Source of the DNA: Lingula anatina
Taxonomy: Eukaryota > Brachiopoda > Lingulata > Lingulida > Lingulidae
Assembly: GCF_001039355.2 (NCBI RefSeq)
Contig: NW_019773526.1
Span: forward strand, 244,548-308,547
DNA length: 64,000 bases
Reading direction: 5' to 3'
Shown here: one piece after another, positions 36,501 to 45,376 of the stretch
Numbering within the stretch: the stretch's first letter is position 1
How the letters are laid out: each line of letters starts with the position of its first letter
The notes under the pieces: model-generated
Databases searched by the model: none
The model's input: the letters and a program-made list of their open reading frames with translations, nothing else
What the model was told of the DNA's origin: nothing
Made by a program: the position numbers and the translations under genes

Positions 36501-39500
36501 GAAAACTTATAGATATAACAATTTAGCATGATACTGTGGTGACAACAGAATATGTTATATTAACTTGTCATGTTAAGTTTTGTTGGTATAGGTGCCCTGT
36601 GTGTCAGGTGCTCCCAGAAAACAAAAGGATTTTTTTTTTTCAAAGTAAATGTGTATTGGTATAGGGAGCACATGTGTATCATACTCGTAACTGAATGTAT
36701 TTTGGCAATCTGGACCTTTGTACCAAAGTATATGAGACATTTTCTCACACATTATTGCTATACTGGGCAGTACGAGTTGATTTTTTGCGTGCGTGCATAC
36801 ACGCGCACACACCCTTCCCCTCTTACTTTTGACAGCTGAAGGTAGGGGCTCAGCACGTTCACACCCACAAATGCGTGTGCACACACACACACTATGGTAT
36901 TTTGGTGATATGATATCCCATTGCCTCTGTCTTTATTTACTCAGAAGTCTCAGTAGTGGAATGTGAGCCCAAGAGATAACAGCAGTTCTAATAATACTTG
37001 TGGTTTCTGATAGCTTTACGCCTCAATATCCAAACAGGAAGACCAGTCTGCTCCTATAGCAAGGCTTGTTCACACAAAGAGTGAGGTCATACGCAAGTGA
37101 CAACCCTTTTACACATACTGTTATGTATTTATAGTAAGAAAGATTGATCTCTTGATTCTTATTTCCATTATATTAAATTGATTCCAGTATTTCATGGCCT
37201 CAAAAATACCTGACGGGTTCATAGTGGAAATTTTAACTTTTCATTTGGAAAATGTAAACTTTTTTCATGGTCCATATGACCAAGCTCCTTCTTTAAGCCC
37301 ATCAGGGAAATGTGATTGCGATAAATTTATTAATTGCATAGATGACATGCTGAGCATTCAACGTAATTAAATGCAATCAGATATTTGGGCTTATGGTGTT
37401 TGTATTGATTGCTTATCTTGTCCATAGTGAACGTTCCCAGAATTCCAAAAATAGCACCTCATGATTTGTCTGGTAAGAAATATCTCCGTTCTTGTAATAA
37501 GGAGAGATGGTGTTTACATAAAGGAGTGTTCGACTCGAATTATTCAACGAAAACAATCCCCATTGTATTCTGGGCTGTGTGATAGTCACTTCTGACGTAG
37601 GCATTTTGTTGGCAGTATATAAGCTGCACTGTTCAGATTGAAGTCTAGAGAGAGAGAAAGGAGATAGTGGTCTAATGACAATGGTTCGACAGGAAAACAC
37701 TAAAAGAAATGCTGTGTTTGAGATTCAGGTAAAGACATGGTGTTGGAAGTTACTGAGATTTGCTACATGTACACAGATTTTTGATAAGTTTGATCGACAT
37801 ATATTATCAAATTCAAGATTGAAAAAAAATATACGGGTAACCGGAGTTTTGTGTTCAACTGAAGTGAAATATTCTAATCTCTCATTTCCAGATATTCGAA
37901 GATGAGTCCCCCATTTATGCTGAGGCATTATGGGACCACGTCACCATGGATGAGGAGGAATTGCGCTTCCAGGCGGGCGATGTCATCGAGGTGACAGACA
38001 TGTCTGACAAGGACTGGTGGTGGGGTATCATCGGTGAGCGCGAGGGATGGTTTCCCGCAGCATTTGTACGGGTAAGGACATTGGTCGCATTCGACATCAT
38101 TTTATCTAAAACTTAATTATGGCTAACTCCAGTAAGAAGACTTTGTTTGTGATCATCCACTGTGTAATTTTTGTATGGGTAAAAAGACATTGGCTGCATT
38201 CAGCACCGTTTTAACTCAAACTTAATTAAAGCTACAGGATGTAGTCTGTTTCCACATTTGCCTTGTAATTGCGCACTCACATAGCAACCACTGACAATGA
38301 ACAAGTAAACAAAAGAGAGAAAACACAGTTAAGTTTGTTATTTAATTAAACTATACTGCAGTGTTACTGTACTCAGAAGGTGTAAAGATCTCTTTTGTGA
38401 CATGTAGTTAAAAATAAAGTGCTACCTGGAAACAATGAGAGTCCTCAAATGTTACTATCCCTGGCATCATTTAATCAATGGAGTATTTAGGATCAATAAA
38501 ACCCAACATTTTTTTTTCTCATTTTATTCCAGCTTCGAGCCAACCAGGAAGACACAGCAGAAGAATATGTAGAAAAGATGAAGGACGGAAACCTGGACAC
38601 GCGTACCACCAGGCGGCACTGCAGTTTCAGCTTCCTGAGCAAGGACCAAGCCAGGACCAACGTTGTGAATGAGATACTCAGTGCAGAGAGGGAGTATGTG
38701 AAACATCTCGAAGATGTGATAGAGGTATGGCTTTTTAAAAATTTTATTATTATTTATTTATTTATTTTATTTTTTTTTTTTAATTTTTACTTATTTATTT
38801 ATCATAAGTCTTAAAATTTCACTTAAATTTTTGCTCGATGCTACCACTCTTTGTAGTGTAAAGCAAGTTCTCTAACTTTAATTCTTCCCTTCCCTCTGCA
38901 GGGGTACGTCAAACAAGCCAGAAAACGGCCAGAGATGTTCTCAGAGGAGAGAATCCGTTTGATCTTCAGTAACATGGAGGAGATTTACGAGTTTACCAGT
39001 GAATTCTTGGAAGAGCTGGAGACGTGTTACAATGAAACTATGCCCCACCTGAGTGAAATTGGCCAGTGTTTTATTAACCATGTATGTATAATGTGTAATT
39101 AAAATGAACACGTGCTTGCATGTTTTAATATCTAAAAAATTGTGCTATTGACTTAGTATCAAATTATATTATGGTTAAATTAAGCAAATTCATGCTGATA
39201 AGTAAAAACACATGGTTTGCTTTAGGTCACTAGCAGATGTAAAAAAGTTGAGGTGTATTAGTTTTAGATTCACTTTCAACTGACGTATAAATTATATTAT
39301 TCTTTACTTTGTCAGTTATGGCCACATATACCAGTAAAGTATTTCTCATTGTAATTTTGTCTATTATTGTATATTTTGTTAATGTTTTTTTTTTTTTTTA
39401 CCTCCAGAGCAAAGGGTTTGAAATCTACTCCGATTACTGCAACAATCACCCTGCTGCCTGTGAGGAACTGAAGGAGGTGCAGAAAAATAAGAAATATAAA

Positions 39501-42080
39501 CATTTCTTTGAGGTGAGTTTCTTTCCTGGCTGGCAGTTACTCTACCTGAATTTCTAACTATCATGATAATTAGGTTTTTGACTGTCTTAAGCTTTCGAAA
39601 GTAAAAAAGTGAGATCCCCAACAATGTAAACTTGAAAAATTGTGACCGTTTTCCAGAAGATCGGAAGACAGCTTCTGTCTGCCCTTGCAAAAAAGAATGT
39701 AATGTGTTCTTTATATCATGGAGGTGTGTGTCCAGGTGGCACATTGATCGCTGTTGATTCGCTAGATCTGTTTAGAAAGTGTCCTGTTTCTTGCAAACTT
39801 CTATGATATGGGTGCTCCCGCTGCCTTGCTCAACAAGTCGAGTACCTCCAAATTCATGTCGTCCCACCTTACATTTTGGTAAAAGGGTTTTATTTCACAT
39901 TATTTCAGGCGTGTCGGCTCCTCCAAGACATGATACAGATCCCGCTAGAGGGTTTTCTCCTGACGCCAGTCCAGAAGATATGCAAGTACCCACTTCAGTT
40001 AGCCGAGCTGTTAAAGTACACGCGACCTGAGCACAGGGATTACGACACGGTCCAAGAGGCCCTGGAGACAATGAGGAAGATCGCTGTGCTGATTAACGAG
40101 CGGAAGAGAAAAATGGAGAGCGTGGAGAAGATAGCAGCATGGCAGCGGTCTGTTGAAGACTGGGAGGTAGGTCGTTTAGTGTGCTTGTGTATTTAGGTTT
40201 GGAAGTAATTCCACATGGAGTAGCAGTCTTGGGTAAGAGAGAGAGAGAGAATGTGTTGTGTGTGAGAGAGATGGCCCAATTTAAGCTGCTATAATTTGAC
40301 TGAAATACTAGTAAAGATTGCATTGAATATATTGTTTATTGTAAGAAAGCTGTTTCAATATATTGTTTATTGTATGTGACATTCAAAATTATTTTTCCTA
40401 TATAGCAGTAAATTTATCTTATATAGTAAAGTTTAGATTTCAGTTTTAAAAACATTAGGTTTTTTATTATTGATTCTGATTGATTATTAATTTTTTGAAA
40501 AAAAAAAGGCCATTACCTATTAACAGTAAATACTTGTTGTTCCAGGGCCCTCATTTACTGGAGACCAGCTCAGAGCTGATCTACTCTGCTGAGGTGTGTA
40601 AGGTGAACTCTACCGGCTGGACACAAGACAGGACACTGTTCTTATTTGACCATTTACTCATTTACTGCAAAAAGGTAACCAGAAGTGTGTGTGTGAGAGA
40701 GAGAGAGAGAGAGAATTTCTTTTTTAGTTTGCACAGCAGATGATATCCCATGTTCATGGCATACCAACCCAATATTCAACAAGATAGGCATATCTGTAAC
40801 TGGCACATAAACTGATATGCCTATCTTGAGAGAGAGAGAGAGAGAGCACATATGATTTAATATCATGTGAAATTGTTATACTGTTTATATCAGAATTAAA
40901 ATTTTCCTTCCTTTTTGGTGTCTGTATATTTGTCAGCTTTGCTGTCTAGTCATCAGAATTTAATGTGCTTATTAACATTTTAGGACATGTTGAAGAGAGA
41001 CAGTTACAGTTTCCGTGGAAGAATAGACATGGACCATTGTAATGTCATTCAAATTGAGGATGGCAAAGGTACGTATGTAACCGTTGGTCGTTTGATAGAA
41101 GCTGTGGTTGCCACAAGGATGAAAATATGAGATTGTTGATGTTTGAATGATTCAAGACTGTCAGAAATTATTTTTTCACCTCTAAATATGGTTTAAGTCT
41201 GTTGAAGTAAATCAAGCTGTAAGATTCTACTATTTTTTTTTTTCAAGGGTTGGTGGAGAATGGAATTTTTCTGTGCACTGTCAGGAGTGATTCAAAAACT
41301 ACTGATCCTATGGTTTGAATGAAATTTCAATATTCACTACAATGATGCCTTGTTTTTTTTCTGTTCAGACTCACAGTTCAACGCCAGTGTAAAAAATGCT
41401 CTTAAACTTCACGACGCCTCAATCGACAAATGGTACCTCATCTGCAGCAAGACGCCCGAGGATAGAGATCGCTGGTTGCAGGCATTCAGGGAGGAGAGAC
41501 GCAGGGTCCGGGAGGATCAAGAAAATAATTTTGTGGTGCCTGAGAGGATGAAGAAAGCTGCCATCAACTCCAAGCACCATTCCAAGCAGCATTCAAAGAG
41601 GTCTTATCCAGAGAAACCATTAGGTGATTTTTTAGACATACTGTACTTCCATTCATCTTGGTATCTTTCATTACTTCCCTATATATGTGTGTGTGTCCCT
41701 TCTGTGTGGATATATAATGAAATGAGCTTTAATCTCTTCTAAATTATACAGTTTTTGTAATATGAAATAACATGTTGTTATTAGAAATGAATGATTGAAA
41801 ATTCAAATAATAAAAATGTTAATCTATACTGCACGTATACAACTTTGTACATATACTGAAAATTTGCCATTTTTTCAGCAAGAAATAATTTTGGTTTATT
41901 TGTATTTTCATTCCAGAAAAGGGAATTTCAAGAAAAGTGTCTCGTATGCCCTACCCATATCATATAGAAGTCTTGAACAGTGTGCCGTCACATATCACAC
42001 TGCCACGAGGGATTTCTAGTCACGACACTGTGAGCAACAAAAAGAGAAACTGGTTTCCTTTCTTAAAAGGGAAAAGGTAG
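21759..42080 (+). CDS. SPATA13: RhoGEF of the SPATA13/ARHGEF4/ARHGEF9 (ASEF/collybistin) family
   Basis: A guanine-nucleotide exchange factor for Cdc42/Rac-type GTPases, acting at the cell cortex. Fourteen exons join with matching phases into 1367 codons before TAG at 42078-42080. Order: a disordered Ser-rich region (1-640), linker exons (641-852), SH3 (about 855-912), DH (about 953-1140), PH (about 1158-1290) and a basic tail ending [12 protein letters not shown]3-DH-PH in this order with no spacer domain is diagnostic of the ASEF/collybistin group; vertebrates have three paralogues, and I infer one pre-duplication copy here, so the symbol is approximate. The exon at 21759 begins at an acceptor with an upstream in-frame stop (21723) and no ATG, so a further 5' exon is missing. 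Vertebrate ASEF is autoinhibited by SH3 and released by APC binding upstream of it; the linker may serve that role, but I see no certain APC motif. Confidence 0.93.
26267..26414 (+). CDS. SPATA13: RhoGEF exon 2 of the visible set
   Basis: Acceptor TTTACAG|GGAG, donor CTGG|GTAAGT; enters in phase 0 and leaves in phase 1. Encodes a linker containing [18 protein letters not shown] 40-bp CT microsatellite begins about nine bases after the donor. Confidence 0.88.
26423..26463. repeat. (CT)n microsatellite beside a splice donor
   Basis: About 20 CT units starting just inside the intron after the exon ending at 26414. Confidence 0.95.
30784..30850. repeat. (CT)n microsatellite
   Basis: About 33 CT units with one CC interruption near 30811. 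Confidence 0.95.
31266..31309. repeat. Poly-T tract
   Basis: A run of 44 T with no flanking retroposon hallmark that I can see. Confidence 0.95.
32616..32667. repeat. (ATT)n and poly-T
   Basis: ATT repeat running into a T17 tract. Confidence 0.95.
32980..32998. repeat. Poly-G tract
   Basis: Nineteen consecutive G residues. Confidence 0.95.
33304..33461 (+). CDS. SPATA13: RhoGEF exon 3 of the visible set
   Basis: Acceptor ATTTTTAG|GGGG, donor AGAAGG|GTAAGC; phase 1 to 0. Encodes [20 protein letters not shown], a compact non-repetitive stretch that looks ordered and may be a conserved pre-SH3 motif. A C9 and (CA)n tract starts within ten bases of the donor. Confidence 0.88.
33469..33545. repeat. 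Poly-C, (CA)n and (CAC)n tract beside a splice donor
   Basis: Compound low-complexity tract immediately downstream of the donor at 33462. Confidence 0.9.
34416..34563 (+). CDS. SPATA13: RhoGEF exon 4 of the visible set
   Basis: Acceptor GTCTCAG|ATGT, donor GCACAGG|GTGAAT; phase 0 to 1. It encodes a very basic linker ([18 protein letters not shown] and [11 protein letters not shown]). It could act as a nuclear-localisation or lipid-binding patch (inference). Confidence 0.88.
34914..35095 (+). CDS. SPATA13: RhoGEF exon 5 of the visible set
   Basis: Acceptor ATATCTAG|GTAT, donor GAGGAG|GTGAGT; phase 1 to 0. Encodes an amphipathic start ([15 protein letters not shown]), then a Ser/Asp cluster ([14 protein letters not shown]) with casein-kinase-2-like sites, placed where vertebrate ASEF has its APC-binding region. 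A G12 tract follows in the intron at 35178-35190. Confidence 0.88.
36111..36425. repeat. Tandem repeat, four copies of a 76-82 bp unit
   Basis: Four copies, each starting ACATATAAGACA and continuing through CAAATGACT, a T tract, CAAACTGTCCTTGGA and TGTGGTCATAGTATC. Copy starts are at about 36111, 36187, 36266 and 36348. The first copy is the most diverged; length differences come mainly from the T tract. Confidence 0.85.
37594..37650 (+). promoter_or_regulatory. SPATA13: Internal alternative promoter of the RhoGEF
   Basis: A CRE-like TGACGTAG (about 37593-37600) is followed by a clear TATA box TATATAAG (37616-37623). A start site about 30 bases on, near 37646, would lie just upstream of a short coding exon (37675). 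No experimental start site is known here. Confidence 0.5.
37675..37728 (+). CDS. SPATA13: Alternative first exon of a short RhoGEF isoform
   Basis: An ATG at 37675 opens 18 codons ([18 protein letters not shown]) ending at the donor ATTCAG|GTAAAG in phase 0, exactly the phase needed by the SH3 exon 163 bases downstream. A TATA box sits about 55 bases upstream. Spliced this way the protein would be about 533 residues: a short N-terminus, then SH3-DH-PH. That is close to the known size of vertebrate collybistin (about 516) and the short ASEF forms, and it would lack the 850-residue disordered and putative autoinhibitory region. Confidence 0.55.
37892..38071 (+). CDS. SPATA13: RhoGEF SH3 exon
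   Basis: Acceptor TTTCCAG|ATAT, donor GTACGG|GTAAGG; phase 0 to 0. Encodes a full SH3 fold: the ALWDHVT start (the ALYDY equivalent), DELRFQ-like RT loop ([14 protein letters not shown]), WWWG binding tryptophans, EGWFPAAFV end. Confidence 0.95.
38533..38724 (+). CDS. SPATA13: RhoGEF exon: SH3-DH linker and start of DH
   Basis: Acceptor TATTCCAG|CTTC, donor ATAGAG|GTATGG; phase 0 to 0. Contains the DH start helix ([20 protein letters not shown]), with the conserved E-R-x-Y-V-x-x-L signature of conserved region 1. Confidence 0.95.
38902..39081 (+). CDS. SPATA13: RhoGEF exon: DH domain, middle
   Basis: Acceptor CTCTGCAG|GGGT, donor AACCAT|GTATGT; phase 0 to 0. Encodes the I(R)[12 protein letters not shown] helix typical of DH domains and the following helix to FINH. 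Confidence 0.95.
39408..39512 (+). CDS. SPATA13: RhoGEF exon: DH domain, middle
   Basis: Acceptor ACCTCCAG|AGCA, donor TTTGAG|GTGAGT; phase 0 to 0. Encodes [18 protein letters not shown], the usual Y-x-x-Y-C-x-N-x-x-x-A helix. Confidence 0.95.
39909..40166 (+). CDS. SPATA13: RhoGEF exon: DH domain, catalytic end
   Basis: Acceptor TTTCAG|GCGT, donor TGGGAG|GTAGGT; phase 0 to 0. Encodes [20 protein letters not shown], the conserved region 3 helix that contacts the GTPase, and the long final helix. Confidence 0.96.
40546..40674 (+). CDS. SPATA13: RhoGEF exon: PH domain start
   Basis: Acceptor GTTCCAG|GGCC, donor AAAAAG|GTAACC; phase 0 to 0. Encodes the first PH strands, including [20 protein letters not shown] tract starts ten bases into the intron. 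Confidence 0.95.
40779..40829. repeat. Short hairpin in RhoGEF intron
   Basis: AAGATAGGCATATC and GATATGCCTATCTT are reverse complements separated by about 22 bases, followed by a GA tract. Function unknown. Confidence 0.75.
40984..41068 (+). CDS. SPATA13: RhoGEF exon: PH domain middle
   Basis: Acceptor CATTTTAG|GACA, donor GCAAAG|GTACGT; phase 0 to 1. Encodes [18 protein letters not shown], matching the collybistin-type PH core. Confidence 0.95.
41369..41623 (+). CDS. SPATA13: RhoGEF exon: PH domain end and tail
   Basis: Acceptor CTGTTCAG|ACTC, donor CCATTAG|GTGATT; phase 1 to 1. Encodes the final PH strands and helix with the conserved tryptophan ([16 protein letters not shown]), then a basic His/Lys-rich tail. 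Confidence 0.94.
41917..42080 (+). CDS. SPATA13: RhoGEF terminal coding exon
   Basis: Acceptor TCATTCCAG|AAAA in phase 1; the frame closes at TAG 42078-42080. The last residues, [13 protein letters not shown], form a basic aromatic C-terminus like those of other family members. Confidence 0.9.
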
Positions 42081-44870
42081 AGATTTTCACAGCGAAATTT
42101 GTACGGAAGGCATGATCTTGACCATTGAGAGAGCAGTGGGTGTTACGTGTTGCTGATCTGTAGCTGCACCAGTCAAACAACACAGATTTTTTTCTGCTGA
42201 ATTGCACCCAGTCAGGTTGCAAGAATTATTTGCTGCTGATGGTAGCTGCATTGTTGCTGCAGATTTGTACACACAATAAGCAAGTTGGCCAAATTTACTT
42301 TCTGCAGATCGTTTAGAAAATTGGTCATCTGGAAGAGAAAGTATTTTCTCAGGGATGTGAAAAATTGCAACATTCGTTGGATTGTGGCAATTAAATCGCC
42401 AATCACCTTGGATGCCATTCCAGCCAATCCAATCTGGTCTTATATTTGGTGCAGAAGATCAAATTCAGAGAACAAAGCCAGGGGTATAAAATCATATGTG
42501 ACTTAGAAGAAGAGGTGTTTTACCCTCTTGTTTAAAAAAAAAAACAATTGAGGGTCTGACATGAAGTGTTCACCCTCTTTCCTCTTAGACAGGCCCAAAG
42601 ATGAATGAAGGAGTCTGATGTGAACTTCAATATTTCAGGATGGACTCACTTTGAATAAGTCTTGAGTTATATGCAGGATCTCTTATTTGCCATTGAGATC
42701 ATGTGATTGGGTCAGCTCTCGACCAGTGAAATGATGGACACTATGGTCATATTATGATGATCGGTTTTGCAGTAATGTCAGAGATAAAAAAATATATTTG
42801 GAGAAAACAGAGGCACAAGACCAAATCTATTTTAGTTGTGTGGAAAATAATTGTGTGTACTCTTATAGTGTTGCACTTGTAACATACTGGGGTTGAATGT
42901 GACATTGATTGTTTTTGATTGTTTTACACAGCAAGGAGTAGTTATGGACTGGGCTGTATTGGAATAGCAGTGCTGCCATCTAGTGGGGCTTAAGAATGTA
43001 CCTGTGGCTGGCACTATTTTTCCAACAAAACTCCAACAAAAGTAGAAGTGAATAAGTCTTTTCTATTGCCAAATCTTTTCTGGTAAATTTATGATAAGTT
43101 TTGAGAAGGGTAGTGCCAAAATATTAAGGAGATTAGGACCTATTTAAAAGGAAGCAGGCTTCCTTCATGCTTGAATAGCAAGTGTTTGGCAAAATGAGAA
43201 ATGTTAAATGGGAACATTTGTGACAGTTTTGCCATTTATAATGTGAATTCTTTCATATATTTCATGTGTATAATTGTGACATTGACATATACTAATATAA
43301 AGGGACAATTAGTTGGATTTGAAATGATGGGCCAAATTGTATCAATATGGCATGGAATGAAATTTAGATGAAAAATCTTATGGTACAGAAATTACGTGAA
43401 ATCTTCAAAACAGTTACTGTTGCTTTTTCTTATATCTCATATTTACGTGATTATTCACAGCCACTCCTAAAAATGAACTTTTCAGAGTAAAAGTTGGTTA
43501 CCTTTTATAAGGGTCTCGATCATCAATTAGAAACAAAGCATTGTTTTGCGGGAATTTGCTAACTTCGCTCTCATTAAAAGGACAATTACTTAACTCTTTT
43601 ATGTGATGAATTTGGTAGATGAACAAAGATAGTTTGCAGCATCAGCTGTTTGATTTTGAAAGCCAACTAAGAAATATTATGCAAATTTTATCATATTTTC
43701 TAGATGTGGTAAATTAAACATGGCATTTATGCTTAAAGAAATGTTTGCAAATATCGAATTATGTGTATGAAATTTGCATGTAGTCAATATTCATTGCTTT
43801 GTATTAATTTAGACAGTGACTGGGAATGGCCATGAATGAACTTACTATTATGACAATAATTGCAGACATTATGAGTCACTGTATGATTTTTCCATCTTTG
43901 TTATGTCTATTATTGAACAAAGCACCCCAATAATTTTCATACTTATTTATTAAAAATTCCTATACTGATAACTTTTGTCAGCTTCCCCTGGTATATGACT
44001 GAAAAATACTGTTTGCTCAAAGCATGCTTAGGCAAGCCTATAGAAGTTTGGGGAACTTGGAAAGACATTTCTTTAACAAGCTTGTGTATTGTTTTAAAAT
44101 CTCTAGTATATAATTGTTCCTTGCATGCTGGTTGTGATCTTTTCTGTAGATTGTTTCTTTTTGTGTGTGTATTTATTTTTGCAAATAACAATGCAATGTG
44201 CAATTAGTTCATGTCTTGCTGGATTTTCAATACGTAGCTAAGAATGGTCAGTTTAATTCTCTGTTCAGAAGAAGCATGGCTTCTTGTAATGGAAAGATTT
44301 AAGGCAACTTCAGTTGAGTGAACTTGTACCTAGAATATATGGAAAAACCTTCCACTTGAGCCTCCAGTTTTATCCCAATATCATCAGCATGTTAAGTCCA
44401 ATAAGGTCACAGTGTTACAGCCTCTTGATTTATTGGTGTTACTGATACGAAGGTTGTTTATTGATTTAAGATAAAGGACAAGTGGATTATGTATGATACA
44501 ACACAATATTTGTCACAGCAGCCATAATAAGCAATGTTTTGAATAATTAAAAAAAAAACTTGTGTAAATATCAAAATTACAATTTAAATATTTACCTTAT
44601 TAAGAAACTGTTATCAGGAATTAAACAGGTGTCAAAAAATATTTTTAAAAATGTTTATTACGGAGGCATTTGAAAACAAATTGATCAAGATTCGATTCAT
44701 GTTTGCATCAAGTATATGTCACAATGTACAGATTGATGTTTTATGTAGATTTCTAGAACACTGAAATAATTCTCTGTGTAAATGTTTAAGGGGCCTAAGC
44801 TTTCCTTACATTCATATCACATCATACCTGTGTATGGTCATAGGTAATAAATATCTTTCAAATTATATTC
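42081..44870 (+). other. SPATA13: Probable 3'UTR of the RhoGEF
   Basis: About 2.8 kb without a credible gene between the stop codon and an AATAAA at 44846-44851. The extent is inferred from that signal; earlier cleavage is possible. Confidence 0.5.
44846..44851 (+). terminator. Candidate RhoGEF polyadenylation signal
   Basis: Canonical AATAAA. It lies only about 20 bases from minus-strand AATAAA copies (TTTATT at about 44873-44890), which would serve the convergent gene. Confidence 0.5.
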
Positions 44871-45056
44871 GTGTTTATTTATTTTTATTTAATTTGAAAT
44901 TGCTGATCTCTCTCTCTCTCTCCAATGTACATGTACACCCCAAGTAGTAGAAATGAAGAAGAATAAATAAAGTATTAGATTCTTTTTAAAGAATATTTTC
45001 TTAAACTAAAACTTTCAAATAACTAGAAATTTAATCTAACTTAATCTGTATCAAGT

Positions 45057-45376
45057 TTAGAGTGCCGTTTCCTTGGGAGCGTCATTTTTCGTGATGTTTT
45101 TGCGGTCGTTTTTCTTCCTATTTTCGCGGTTGTTTTCAAACCCGAGGGCCGCCGACCACAAAATTGAGGTGACGCTCTCAGCTTGGCGTTCTGCAAGGCT
45201 GCGCCTCATCTTTGACTTTTTGCATCTCACCAGTAACAGGGCCTGTTTGAGCATGCGCATTTCGGCCTGGATGACGGAGATGAGATCGTCTGCTTCTTGG
45301 CGAGTTGCTACTTTTCTGTAAGCTTCATACATGGCCGCGCCTTCTTTCTTCACGTTTTTCTCAAGAATGGGAATAT
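45057..45376 (-). CDS. Coiled-coil gene exon 4
   Basis: Acceptor (minus strand) CATTGCAG|ATAT, entering with one base carried from exon 3, and ending in TAA. Encodes IPILEKNVKKEGAAMYEAYR, helices rich in Leu/Arg, and a basic C-terminus ending APKETAL. Confidence 0.82.
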
